Virus record (IMG/VR): IMGVR_UViG_3300019776_001116
Span: 1-43,637 of that record
DNA: 43,637 nucleotides
Reading direction: 5' to 3' (one strand)
DNA from: a virus
Under the pieces are notes generated by a model. The model saw only the letters and a list, made by a program, of their open reading frames with translations, was not told where the DNA came from and did no database searches. Positions 15,118 to 21,791 of this stretch are shown piece after piece (positions within the stretch are counted from its first letter, which is position 1; every line of letters begins with the position of its first letter). The position numbers were made by a program, and so were the translations under genes.

Positions 15118-15144
15118 CTGACGCATCTGACACATCCGACGCAT
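15118..15144 (+). repeat. Three tandem 9-bp repeats
   Basis: CTGACGCAT, CTGACACAT and CCGACGCAT stand head to tail, with at most two differences between any pair. A near-helical-turn repeat of 9 bases suggests a protein-binding array in the control region. Confidence 0.6.
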
Positions 15145-15224
15145 ATTTGATGGGTCCTTCCGGTCGCCTCCGCTATGCGGGGGGCAACAGCGCGAGATTT
15201 CGATAGCGACTGCCCTGAAAAACA

Positions 15225-15283
15225 GGTTACCACCCAGCCAGGTTACCGGCCTTTGGTTACCACCACCCCTGACAGTTACCACC
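15225..15283 (+). repeat. GGTTACC iterons (four copies)
   Basis: GGTTACCACC (15225), GGTTACCGGC (15241), GGTTACCACC (15255) and AGTTACCACC (15274) occur in the same orientation with spacings of 16, 14 and 19 bases. The pattern resembles iterons or operator arrays bound by a replication, packaging or regulatory protein. Confidence 0.65.
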
Positions 15284-15299
15284 CCCTGAATATTTCCAA

Positions 15300-15330
15300 C
15301 CCGCCCGGCGGCAACGCTCGGCGGGTTTTT
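15300..15330 (+). terminator. Intrinsic terminator just upstream of the first methyltransferase
   Basis: CCCGCC (15300-15305) pairs with GGCGGG (15320-15325), followed by five T. The methyltransferase ATG lies only 8 bases after the T tract, so readthrough or antitermination would be needed for expression from upstream, or a promoter must lie within the hairpin region. It may act as an attenuator. Confidence 0.75.
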
Positions 15331-15337
15331 CAATTCC

Positions 15338-16762
15338 ATGACGCCAACTCTGCAGATCGAATACCGCCCGATCGATGCGCTGCTGCCTTACGCTCGCAAT
15401 CCGCGCACGCATTCGCCGGCGCAGATCGCCAAGATCGCGGCAAGCATCGTCGAGTTCGGCTGGACCCAGCCCATCCTGGTCGATGGCGGCAACGGCATCA
15501 TCGCAGGTCATGGTCGCCTGGCGGCGGCGCGCAAGTTGGAACTGACCGAAGTCCCGGTCATTGAACTGCGCCACCTGAGCCCGGCGCAGAAACGCGCCTA
15601 CGTGATCGCCGATAACCGTTTGGCCTTGGATGCCGGATGGGACGATGAGCTGTTGGCGCTGGAACTCTCGGAGCTGTCCGAGGCGGGCTACGACCTGCAG
15701 CTCACGGGTTTCGACAATGACGAGCTGACCAAGATGCTGGCTGATCTTGGTGACGGTGATGGGCAAGCGTCAGAGCAGGAGGCGGATCCGGAAGCAGGCG
15801 ATGAGGTCCCGGAGCCGCCCAAGCAGCCGATCTGCCGCCTTGGCGATGTCTGGCAGCTGGGGGCGCACCGGCTGATTTGTGGAGACGCGTCCGATCCGGC
15901 GGCCATCGCCACCCTGATGCAGGGCGAGCAGGCGAGCCTGTGCTTCACCTCGCCGCCCTACGGCAACCAGCGCGACTACACCTCCGGTGGTATTGCCGAC
16001 TGGGATGGCCTGATGCGCGGCGTGTTTGCGCAGGTGCCCATGGCTCCCGATGGTCAGGTGCTGGTCAACCTCGGATTGATCCACCGCGACAACGAGTTCA
16101 TTCCGTATTGGGATGCTTGGCTTGGCTGGATGCGATCCCAAGGCTGGCGGCGCTTTGCCTGGTACGTCTGGGATCAGGGGCCGGGTATGCCCGGCGACTG
16201 GCAAGGACGCTTGGCACCGAGTTTTGAATTCATCTTTCACTTCAACCGCCAGACCCGAAAGCCGAACAAGACGGTGCCCTGCAAGTTTGCCGGCCAGGAA
16301 ACCCATCTGCGCGCCGACGGTTCCTCGACTGCCATGCGCGGCAAGGACGGCCAGGTCAACGGTTGGACTGCAGCAGGTCAGCCGACACAGGACCACCGCA
16401 TCCCCGACTCGGTGATCCGGGTCATGCGCCACAAGGGAAAGATCGGCAAGGACATCGATCACCCCGCGGTTTTCCCAGTCACGCTGCCGGTGGAGGTGAT
16501 CAAGGCCTACACGGACGAAGGCGAAATCATCTTCGAACCCTTTGGCGGCAGCGGCACCACGCTGATGGCCACGCAGCGCACCGGCCGCATTGGTCGTGCG
16601 GTCGAGATTGCGCCCGAGTACGTCGATGTGGCGCTGATCCGTTTCCAACAGAACTTCCCCGGCGTGCCGGTCACTCTGGCAGCCACCGGTGAGCCCTATG
16701 AGGTCGTTGCCCAGCAACGCAAAGCCGAGCGCCGGCAAGAGAGCGAACATGCAACTGTCTGA
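15338..16762 (+). CDS. ParB-domain DNA methyltransferase (SPPY type)
   Basis: 474 residues. Residues 1-90 form a ParB/Srx-like domain with LPYARNPRTHS, GIIAGHGRLAAARKL and AYVIADNRLA. The methyltransferase part starts near 165 (LGDVWQLGAHRLICGDA), has the catalytic motif TSPPYGNQ (SPPY at 205-208) and the AdoMet loop EPFGGSGTT (about 400-408) in the C-terminal half, a beta-class order. SPPY is usual for N4-cytosine methylation, although adenine cannot be excluded. Likely role: methylating phage DNA to evade host restriction. No ribosome binding site is visible in the 8 bases between the terminator and ATG. It overlaps the endolysin by 14 bases. Confidence 0.92.
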   Translation: MTPTLQIEYRPIDALLPYARNPRTHSPAQIAKIAASIVEFGWTQPILVDGGNGIIAGHGRLAAARKLELTEVPVIELRHLSPAQKRAYVIADNRLALDAGWDDELLALELSELSEAGYDLQLTGFDNDELTKMLADLGDGDGQASEQEADPEAGDEVPEPPKQPICRLGDVWQLGAHRLICGDASDPAAIATLMQGEQASLCFTSPPYGNQRDYTSGGIADWDGLMRGVFAQVPMAPDGQVLVNLGLIHRDNEFIPYWDAWLGWMRSQGWRRFAWYVWDQGPGMPGDWQGRLAPSFEFIFHFNRQTRKPNKTVPCKFAGQETHLRADGSSTAMRGKDGQVNGWTAAGQPTQDHRIPDSVIRVMRHKGKIGKDIDHPAVFPVTLPVEVIKAYTDEGEIIFEPFGGSGTTLMATQRTGRIGRAVEIAPEYVDVALIRFQQNFPGVPVTLAATGEPYEVVAQQRKAERRQESEHATV

Positions 16763-17198
16763 ACATTTCGAACTATCCGAGTTTCTGGTCTCGGAGACGG
16801 CGGCTCGCCGTGGCATTGCCAACGAACCCACGCCCGAAGTCATCGAAAACCTGCGTCGGCTGTGTCAGCTGGTGCTGCAGCCTTTGCGCGTCAAGCTCAG
16901 CCGCCCGGTGGTCATCACGTCTGGGTACCGCTCGCCGGCGCTCAACCGTGCCGTCGGTGGCAGCAAAACCAGCCACCACATGCAGGGGCGCGCCGCCGAT
17001 CTCATCGTGCCGGGGCTGTCGCCGCTGGCGGTCTGTCAGACCGCGCAGCAGTTGAAGCTGCCCTGCGTCCAGATCATTCATGAGTTCGGGCGCTGGGCGC
17101 ATCTGGCGGTGGCCCTCCCCAACGAACGCACCCAATTGCTGACCGCCAAGCTGGCGCAGGGCAAGACGGTCTATGAGCCGGGGTTGGTCCATGTCTGA
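16749..17198 (+). CDS. Peptidase M15 endolysin
   Basis: 149 residues from ATG 16749. The zinc-binding motif SxHxxGxAxD is present as SHHMQGRAAD (Ser75, His77, Gly80, Asp84), and the later HEFGRWAHLAV supplies His118, as in the D-Ala-D-Ala carboxypeptidase / M15_3 family of phage endolysins. LSEFLVSETAARRGI and VITSGYRSPALNRAVGG are typical of the family. It would cut the peptide stems of peptidoglycan at lysis. There is no signal peptide, so a holin is needed; one lies at 43209-43637. The gene sits between and overlaps two methyltransferase genes rather than beside the holin, an unusual split. Confidence 0.92.
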   Translation: MQLSEHFELSEFLVSETAARRGIANEPTPEVIENLRRLCQLVLQPLRVKLSRPVVITSGYRSPALNRAVGGSKTSHHMQGRAADLIVPGLSPLAVCQTAQQLKLPCVQIIHEFGRWAHLAVALPNERTQLLTAKLAQGKTVYEPGLVHV

Positions 17199-18483
17199 AC
17201 CCTGGCTCTCCACCCATATCGAACGCTGGCCCACGGCCAAGCTGGTGCCCTATGCCCGCAATGCCCGAACCCACTCGGAGGAGCAGGTGGCGCAGATCGC
17301 CGCCTCCATCGTCGAGTTCGGTTTCACCAACCCGATCCTGGCCGGCTCCGACGGCGTGATCGTTGCCGGTCACGGTCGCTTGGCCGCCGCCCAGAAGCTG
17401 GGCCTGGACACGGTGCCCGTGGTCGTCCTCGATCACCTGACGCCCACCCAGCGCCGGGCATTGATCATTGCGGACAACCGGATTGCCGAGAACGCCGGCT
17501 GGGACGATGCCATGCTGCGGATCGAACTGCAGTCGCTGCAGGAAGATGGCTTCAACCTGGACATTACCGGCTTTGATGCCGATGCCCTGGCAGAAATCAT
17601 GGCCGGTGAGGAGACCACGGTCGATGGCCAGACCGACGACGATGCGGTGCCTGAGGTGCCGGTCACGCCGATTTCCCGTCCAGGGGATATCTGGGAGCTT
17701 GGGAACCACCGCCTGCTGTGTGGCGACGCCACCGACCCGGCAAGCTACGAAGCGCTGATGGCCGATGGCCAGGCCGACATGGTGTTCACCGATCCACCTT
17801 ACAACGTGGACTACGCGAATAGCGCCAAGGACAAGATGCGCGGCAAGGACCGCCCGATCCTGAACGACAACCTGGGCGACGGGTTCTACGATTTCCTGTT
17901 GGCGGCAATGACCCCTATGTTGGAGCGCTGCACCGGCGCCACCTACATCGCCATGTCGTCCAGCGAGCTGGACACGCTGCAGCAAGCCTTTCGGGCCGCT
18001 GGCGGCAAATGGTCGACCTTCATCATCTGGGCCAAGAACACCTTCACGCTCGGCCGCGCCGACTACCAGCGCCAGTACGAGCCCATCCTATATGGTTGGC
18101 CCGAGGGGCAAAACCGCCACTGGTGCGGTGACCGCGATCAGGGCGATGTCTGGAACATCAAAAAGCCGCAGAAGAACGATCTGCACCCGACCATGAAACC
18201 GGTGGAGCTGGTCGAGCGGGCCATCCGCAATTCCAGCCGACCGGGTGACATCGTGCTCGACCCTTTCGGTGGCTCTGGCACCACTCTCATCGCCGCAGAA
18301 AAGTCCGGCCGCGTCGGTTGGCTGATCGAACTCGACCCCAAGTACGTGGACGTGATCGTGCGCCGTTGGCAGGACTGGAGTGGGCAGGAGGCTTACCGGG
18401 AAGCCGACGCGGTCAAGTTCAATGACCTCGCGGCACTGGCAGGCATGGCGACCCCAGCAGATTCAGCGCAGGCCGACGTATGA
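17191..18483 (+). CDS. ParB-domain DNA methyltransferase (DPPY, N6-adenine type)
   Basis: 430 residues from ATG 17191, overlapping the endolysin stop by 8 bases; ATG 17173 is a possible alternative. ParB-like domain at about 10-100 (LVPYARNARTHSEEQ, GVIVAGHGRLAAAQKL). The methyltransferase has FTDPPYNV (DPPY 201-204), typical of N6-adenine enzymes, and LDPFGGSGTTLIAAEKS near 355-370. It shares its domain plan and many motifs with the enzyme encoded at 15338-16762, so the two are probably ancient duplicates with different base specificity. It likely protects phage DNA from restriction or affects expression. Confidence 0.93.
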   Translation: MSEPWLSTHIERWPTAKLVPYARNARTHSEEQVAQIAASIVEFGFTNPILAGSDGVIVAGHGRLAAAQKLGLDTVPVVVLDHLTPTQRRALIIADNRIAENAGWDDAMLRIELQSLQEDGFNLDITGFDADALAEIMAGEETTVDGQTDDDAVPEVPVTPISRPGDIWELGNHRLLCGDATDPASYEALMADGQADMVFTDPPYNVDYANSAKDKMRGKDRPILNDNLGDGFYDFLLAAMTPMLERCTGATYIAMSSSELDTLQQAFRAAGGKWSTFIIWAKNTFTLGRADYQRQYEPILYGWPEGQNRHWCGDRDQGDVWNIKKPQKNDLHPTMKPVELVERAIRNSSRPGDIVLDPFGGSGTTLIAAEKSGRVGWLIELDPKYVDVIVRRWQDWSGQEAYREADAVKFNDLAALAGMATPADSAQADV

Positions 18484-18743
18484 AACAGTCGCGCCTGATG
18501 TCCTTGGTGGAGTCGCTTGCCAATGTGCTGGTCGGGTATGGCGTGGCGGTGGCCACGCAGATAGCGGTCTTCCCGTTGTTCGGTCTGGCCGTGACCGTTG
18601 CCGAGAATCTGTTGATTGGCCTGATCTTCACGGCTGTGTCGATCGTGCGCAGTTACGCGCTGCGCCGGAGTTTTGAAGCCCTGCGTTGCGTCAGTCGGCC
18701 ATGGCCTCTTCGACGATCTCGCAGTGAATCACGAACCCGGTGA
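18480..18743 (+). CDS. Small membrane protein (DUF7220-like)
   Basis: 87 residues. ATG 18480 overlaps the methyltransferase stop (ATGA). Two hydrophobic segments are seen: ANVLVGYGVAVATQIAVF (about 14-31) and ENLLIGLIFTAVSIV (about 42-56), followed by RSYALRRSFEALR. This matches a small phage family I recall as DUF7220 (from memory). The C-terminal 20 residues are basic and overlap the end of the convergent gene at 18691-19065, so the true product may have a junk-like tail. Role unknown; it may assist lysis or superinfection exclusion. Confidence 0.82.
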   Translation: MKQSRLMSLVESLANVLVGYGVAVATQIAVFPLFGLAVTVAENLLIGLIFTAVSIVRSYALRRSFEALRCVSRPWPLRRSRSESRTR

Positions 18744-19065
18744 GGTAAGGCAGCCCCTTGGGGATGCCGTACTGCCTGCTGGTCTGACGCCCGATGGTCC
18801 AGTCCATCCAGCGTTGGGTGGCGGCGTGGATCGCATCCTTCAGGTTGGCGCCTGCGTGCAGTTCGTTCAGGACGTCGTCGGCAAAGTGACGACCGTGGCG
18901 GCTGTCGAGGAAGGTGCGGACCGATTCGAGGGGCTGGTCGGTGGCGTCTGAGATCGCGGTCATCGCGATCGGCCAGACGGCTTCCGCCCGTTCATTCATC
19001 GATCCCCAAAAGCCCCAGGCTTCGTTCATGGAGGCGGGGATCTGTGCTTGCTGGGTGGCGGTCAT
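18691..19065 (-). CDS. Small accessory protein, leader repeat R1
   Basis: 124 residues. ATG 19065 is chosen because GGAG lies 7 bases upstream; the upstream codons belong to leader repeat R1. The protein contains ASMNEAWGFWGSMNERAEAV and LDSRHGRHFADDVLNELHAG, then a conserved-looking TGFVIHCEIVEEAMAD end. No catalytic motif is recognised. It converges with the membrane protein gene and overlaps its 3' end by 53 bases. It is the last of six codirectional minus-strand genes that look like a non-structural accessory island, perhaps counter-defence; this is inference. Confidence 0.77.
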   Translation of the reverse strand: MTATQQAQIPASMNEAWGFWGSMNERAEAVWPIAMTAISDATDQPLESVRTFLDSRHGRHFADDVLNELHAGANLKDAIHAATQRWMDWTIGRQTSRQYGIPKGLPYLTGFVIHCEIVEEAMAD

Positions 19066-19084
19066 CGTTGGCTCCGTGTCTGTG

Positions 19085-19132
19085 TTGGCGATGACTCCAT
19101 TGACGCGCTGTTCGATTTGAAAGCCAAGGCTT
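19085..19132 (-). repeat. Leader repeat R1
   Basis: 48 bases identical to repeat R2 (19443-19490) at 44 positions. Read on the minus strand it contains TTGGCT, 17 bases, GTCAAT, and ends 20 bases before the ATG of the gene at 18691-19065. It may be a promoter or a regulatory leader. Confidence 0.8.
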
Positions 19133-19157
19133 TCTCGATCATTCTTGGAGGCCGTGA

Positions 19158-19421
19158 TCATTTCGCGACGCTGGCCAATTCGGCCTGGGCGTTGGCAATC
19201 AGGTCCAGGCGCAGGTTGGGCGTGATATTGCAGGCCAGGGCGTTGAGCGCCCAGTTCATCACTTGCGATTTATCCCGGGGCGTCTCGGCGGTATCGAGCC
19301 GCTCGATGTAGTGGTCTAGATCCCGTAGGCTGCGCTCCAGGGTGGAGCGGGCGGTCAGCAAGGCATCTTTGGCCTTTTGTTCGGTCATTTGGCGCATCAG
19401 GGTATCAAGGTCGAGTGTCAT
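19158..19421 (-). CDS. Small helical protein, leader repeat R2
   Basis: 87 residues. ATG 19421 has CGGAGCC 6 bases upstream. The sequence is helical and charged (MRQMTEQKAKDALLTARSTLERSLRDLDHYIERL), probably a coiled coil, followed by MNWALNALACNITPNLRLDLI. No family is recognised. It is preceded by repeat R2 and followed by repeat R1, so it seems to be a separate transcription or translation unit in the accessory island. Confidence 0.72.
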   Translation of the reverse strand: MTLDLDTLMRQMTEQKAKDALLTARSTLERSLRDLDHYIERLDTAETPRDKSQVMNWALNALACNITPNLRLDLIANAQAELASVAK

Positions 19422-19442
19422 GGTGGGGCTCCGTTCAATCGT

Positions 19443-19490
19443 TTGGCGATGACCCCATTGACGCGCTGTTCGATTGAGAAGCCAAGGCTT
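19443..19490 (-). repeat. Leader repeat R2
   Basis: Near-identical copy of R1, located 22 bases before the ATG of the gene at 19158-19421. It keeps TTGGCT, a 17-base spacer and GTCAAT on the minus strand, and the near-palindrome AAGCC-TT-GGCTT. Confidence 0.8.
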
Positions 19491-19526
19491 CAACAGAAGA
19501 AGATGCAGAGCGTGGCGGCAGAGCCA

Positions 19527-19886
19527 CTACCCCAGACGGGCTGCGTAGCGCGCATAGTCCCCGCCAGACGGGTCGACGTACAGATAAGGGCGACCGGGGG
19601 CGTAGACTTCCAGGCACAGGCGCCCCTGGCCCACATACCCGCCTTTGCCAGCCAGCCAGTCGCGCGAGGCCAGCAAGTTGGCGGCGAAGCCATCGAATTC
19701 TTCGGGCGTCATGGTCCGGGTCTCGGTGACGTAGACCACGTAGTCGCCGCTGGCGCTCATGTCCTTCAAGTCCGCTGGCTTGCGTGCAAACGGCAGCCGG
19801 ATGCCGAGTTGTTCGACCTGAATCTCCTGGCCCTCCCACTGGAGGGTCATGGGCGTGCGTTCAATGGTGATGGACATGCTGGGCAT
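19527..19886 (-). CDS. Small accessory protein, unknown
   Basis: 119 residues from ATG 19886, with AAAGGAT upstream. Strand-rich in appearance: MSITIERTPMTLQWEGQEIQ, SGDYVVYVTETRTM and GRLCLEVYAPGRPYLYVDPSG. No domain is recognised. It overlaps the upstream gene by 26 bases, so both are probably translated from one mRNA. Compact beta proteins of this size are frequent among phage anti-restriction or anti-CRISPR genes, but there is no direct evidence for that here. Confidence 0.74.
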   Translation of the reverse strand: MPSMSITIERTPMTLQWEGQEIQVEQLGIRLPFARKPADLKDMSASGDYVVYVTETRTMTPEEFDGFAANLLASRDWLAGKGGYVGQGRLCLEVYAPGRPYLYVDPSGGDYARYAARLG

Positions 19887-20205
19887 GGTGATCCTTTCTG
19901 GTTTTTGAAGTGCTGTACTTGGGGTGCTTGGCGGTGGTCTGCAAGGCTTCCACCCCAGCCAAGGCCAAGGTGAGCACAGCGTTGTGAAACGCCGCCTCTG
20001 TCAAACAGGGTGCCAGGCAGGCGTCTTCCAGCAGGCTGTCGATGGCCGGTGCCACCTTGGCGCGCATCGCGGCATGCACCGCATGCTGGAGCGCCGGGCT
20101 GGCGGTTTTGATTTCGGGGCAGAGGCTGATCAGGGTGCGAAACGCCTGGTCGGCCAGGCGCTGCCCCAACTCGTCGATGCGTTGTAAGTTGGGCCGGGCG
20201 TTCAT
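19861..20205 (-). CDS. Small helical accessory protein
   Basis: 114 residues. ATG 20205 overlaps the upstream stop (ATGA). It is mostly helical (LQRIDELGQRLADQAFRTLI, LQHAVHAAMRAKVAPAIDSLL), ending in a His-rich tail HHAQHVHHH that may be a by-product of overlapping the next gene. No family is recognised. Translationally coupled to the DUF3489-type gene, so it may be its partner. Confidence 0.72.
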   Translation of the reverse strand: MNARPNLQRIDELGQRLADQAFRTLISLCPEIKTASPALQHAVHAAMRAKVAPAIDSLLEDACLAPCLTEAAFHNAVLTLALAGVEALQTTAKHPKYSTSKTRKDHHAQHVHHH

Positions 20206-20750
20206 GCGACATCCCCATCGGTAGAGACGGGATCAATGCGGTACACCCGCTGACCACCAGACTCCTTGCTGGAGTGGATGGTCAGGCCCAGGCGCTTCTT
20301 GAGCGTGCCGGCCAAGGTACCTCTCACGGTGTGCTGTTGCCATTGAGTGGCTTCCATGATCTGCGCGATCGTGGCGCCCTCGGGTCGCTGCAGCAGACCG
20401 ATCACCAGGGCTTGCTTGCTGTCGGCCCGCGTGCGAACCGGTTTGTGCTGGATGGGTGTCTGCCAACTGGCCTCGGCCTTGGTGACATCGGCTTCCAGTT
20501 CCGGATCGTCCAGTGTGATGGTCGGTGGCAAGGCGCCCGGTCGGGGCAGGCCCAGGGCGTCGTAGCCCTCGGCAGCGACCACCCAGTCATCGCCGTCGGG
20601 CGTGATCAGGGCGCGTTTGAACAGGCCTTCGAGCACCTTGGCGCGGGCACCGCCCTTGATGTGCTCGGGGAACCAGGCGATCTTGCCGGCGCTGTCCTGA
20701 ACGGCGTGCGCCAGGATGGCCTGCTGGTTGGGGTTGAGTGTGGTGGCCAT
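20202..20750 (-). CDS. DUF3489-type protein
   Basis: 182 residues. The C-terminal domain has KQALVIGLLQRPEGATIAQI, then MEATQWQQHTVRGTLAGTLKKRLGLTI and a GGQRVYRID end, the pattern I know as DUF3489, a winged-helix-like DNA-binding fold. The N-terminal part contains LNPNQQAILAHAVQDSAGKI and a linker. Genes of this family occur in prophages and mobile elements, often near DUF2924/recombinase cassettes; here it lies 17 kb away from that cassette. It probably regulates transcription of the island or phage. It follows the gene at 20758 by 7 bases. Confidence 0.85.
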   Translation of the reverse strand: MATTLNPNQQAILAHAVQDSAGKIAWFPEHIKGGARAKVLEGLFKRALITPDGDDWVVAAEGYDALGLPRPGALPPTITLDDPELEADVTKAEASWQTPIQHKPVRTRADSKQALVIGLLQRPEGATIAQIMEATQWQQHTVRGTLAGTLKKRLGLTIHSSKESGGQRVYRIDPVSTDGDVA

Positions 20751-20757
20751 GGCTGCC

Positions 20758-21042
20758 TCAGGCTTGAAGGGCGGTGGCGCTGCCGTTGGTGGGGTGGTTT
20801 CCGTTGGCCTTGCGGCTGCGATTCACCGGCTGCTTGGGCGTGCCTCCTGCCGCCCGCAGGCCTGCGTCAAACGCGGCTTGCAAGGCGCTCTTGACGCCCC
20901 AGACGCTGACATCGTGAAAGTCCAGGCTGTCGCGGTGGCGGGTTTGCAGGGTTTCGATGAACAGATGGTCCATGGCAATCGATTCGAACAACAGTTCGAT
21001 CTCGTCGGGGGAGAGTGCGGTGGGGGGCGTCTTCTTGGCCAT
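20758..21042 (-). CDS. DUF6900-type small protein, first gene of the island
   Basis: 94 residues. ATG 21042 is chosen for AAGGAG 8 bases upstream. Core LSPDEIELLFESIAMDHLFI, ETLQTRHRDSLDFHDVSVWG and VKSALQAAFDAGLRAAGG match a family I recall as DUF6900 (from memory), found in plasmids and phages. The C-terminus is basic and disordered. It is the first gene of the minus-strand accessory operon, which is driven from the divergent region holding repeat R3. Function unknown. Confidence 0.8.
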   Translation of the reverse strand: MAKKTPPTALSPDEIELLFESIAMDHLFIETLQTRHRDSLDFHDVSVWGVKSALQAAFDAGLRAAGGTPKQPVNRSRKANGNHPTNGSATALQA

Positions 21043-21072
21043 TGGGGGGCTCCTTGGTGGTGGGTTGCTTGT

Positions 21073-21120
21073 CAATCGACATCCGCATTCACGCGCTGTG
21101 CGCCACAGAAGCCAAGCTCT
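21073..21120 (-). repeat. Leader repeat R3 (diverged)
   Basis: Aligns without gaps to R2 at 31 of 48 positions, including CACGCGCTGT and AGAAGCCAAG. The minus strand keeps TTGGCT, 17 bases, GTGAAT. It precedes the first gene of the accessory operon by about 30 bases. The rest of the 21043-21201 gap has no gene. Confidence 0.65.
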
Positions 21121-21201
21121 TTCTTATCCCGGGTGATTCACTCGCCTTTGCCTGACCACTTCGCTTAGGAGGCCACCCACTTGCACTGGTAGATCTTCAC
21201 C

Positions 21202-21789
21202 ATGGGACTGTCCATTCGCGCCTACGCGCGCCACCGAGGTGTGTCGCACGTGGCCGTCAAGAAGGCCATCGACACGGGCCGTATCACGCCTTTGCCGGAC
21301 GGCACGATTGATCCGGTGGCGGCCGATGCCCAGTGGGCGGCCAACACCACACCGACCCGGCGGTCAGTAGCGGCCGAGCCTCAACTGGCGCCGCAGCCTG
21401 CCGCAGCAGCCCGCGCGATCCCGCAAGCGTCCGCATCTGCCAGCACCCGTCCGCAGCGTGAGGTCGCTGAACCACCGACGCCGGCGCTCTCTACCGGCGG
21501 CACCTCGCTGCTGCAGGCGCGCACGGTCAATGAGGTGGTCAAGGCGCAGACCAACAAGGTCCGCCTGGCACGTCTCAAAGGCGAGCTGGTCGACCGTTCG
21601 CAGGCCGTGGCCCACGTGTTCAAGCTGGCCCGTGCCGAGCGCGATGCCTGGCTCAACTGGCCGGCACGGATTTCGGCGCAGATGGCTGCCGGCCTGAACG
21701 TCGATCCCCATGTGCTGCACGTCGCGCTGGATGCCGCCGTGCGCCAACAGCTGCAGGACCTGGGCGACTTGCAGCCCAAGGTAGATTGA
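21202..21789 (+). CDS. Terminase small subunit-like DNA packaging protein
   Basis: 195 residues. The N-terminus is a short HTH (LSIRAYARHRGVSHVAVKKAIDTG), a Pro/Ala-rich linker follows (about 50-105), and the C-terminal part is helical (VNEVVKAQTNKVRLARLKGE, ARAERDAWLNWPARISAQMA), the plan of Nu1/TerS proteins that bind the packaging site and hand DNA to the large subunit. The large subunit follows directly, with the stop overlapping a possible TTG start. Position and architecture support the call; similarity at the residue level was not checked. Confidence 0.85.
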   Translation: MGLSIRAYARHRGVSHVAVKKAIDTGRITPLPDGTIDPVAADAQWAANTTPTRRSVAAEPQLAPQPAAAARAIPQASASASTRPQREVAEPPTPALSTGGTSLLQARTVNEVVKAQTNKVRLARLKGELVDRSQAVAHVFKLARAERDAWLNWPARISAQMAAGLNVDPHVLHVALDAAVRQQLQDLGDLQPKVD

Positions 21790-21791
21790 AC

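Larger units (their letters stand above)
14980..15337. other. Noncoding control region between early operon and methyltransferases
   Basis: About 358 bases without a convincing gene on either strand. It contains three tandem 9-mers at 15118-15144 (CTGACGCAT, CTGACACAT, CCGACGCAT), four GGTTACC-type repeats at 15225-15283, and a terminator hairpin at 15300-15330. No strong sigma70 promoter was seen. It is a good candidate for the phage late-control, origin or packaging-site region. Confidence 0.6.
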
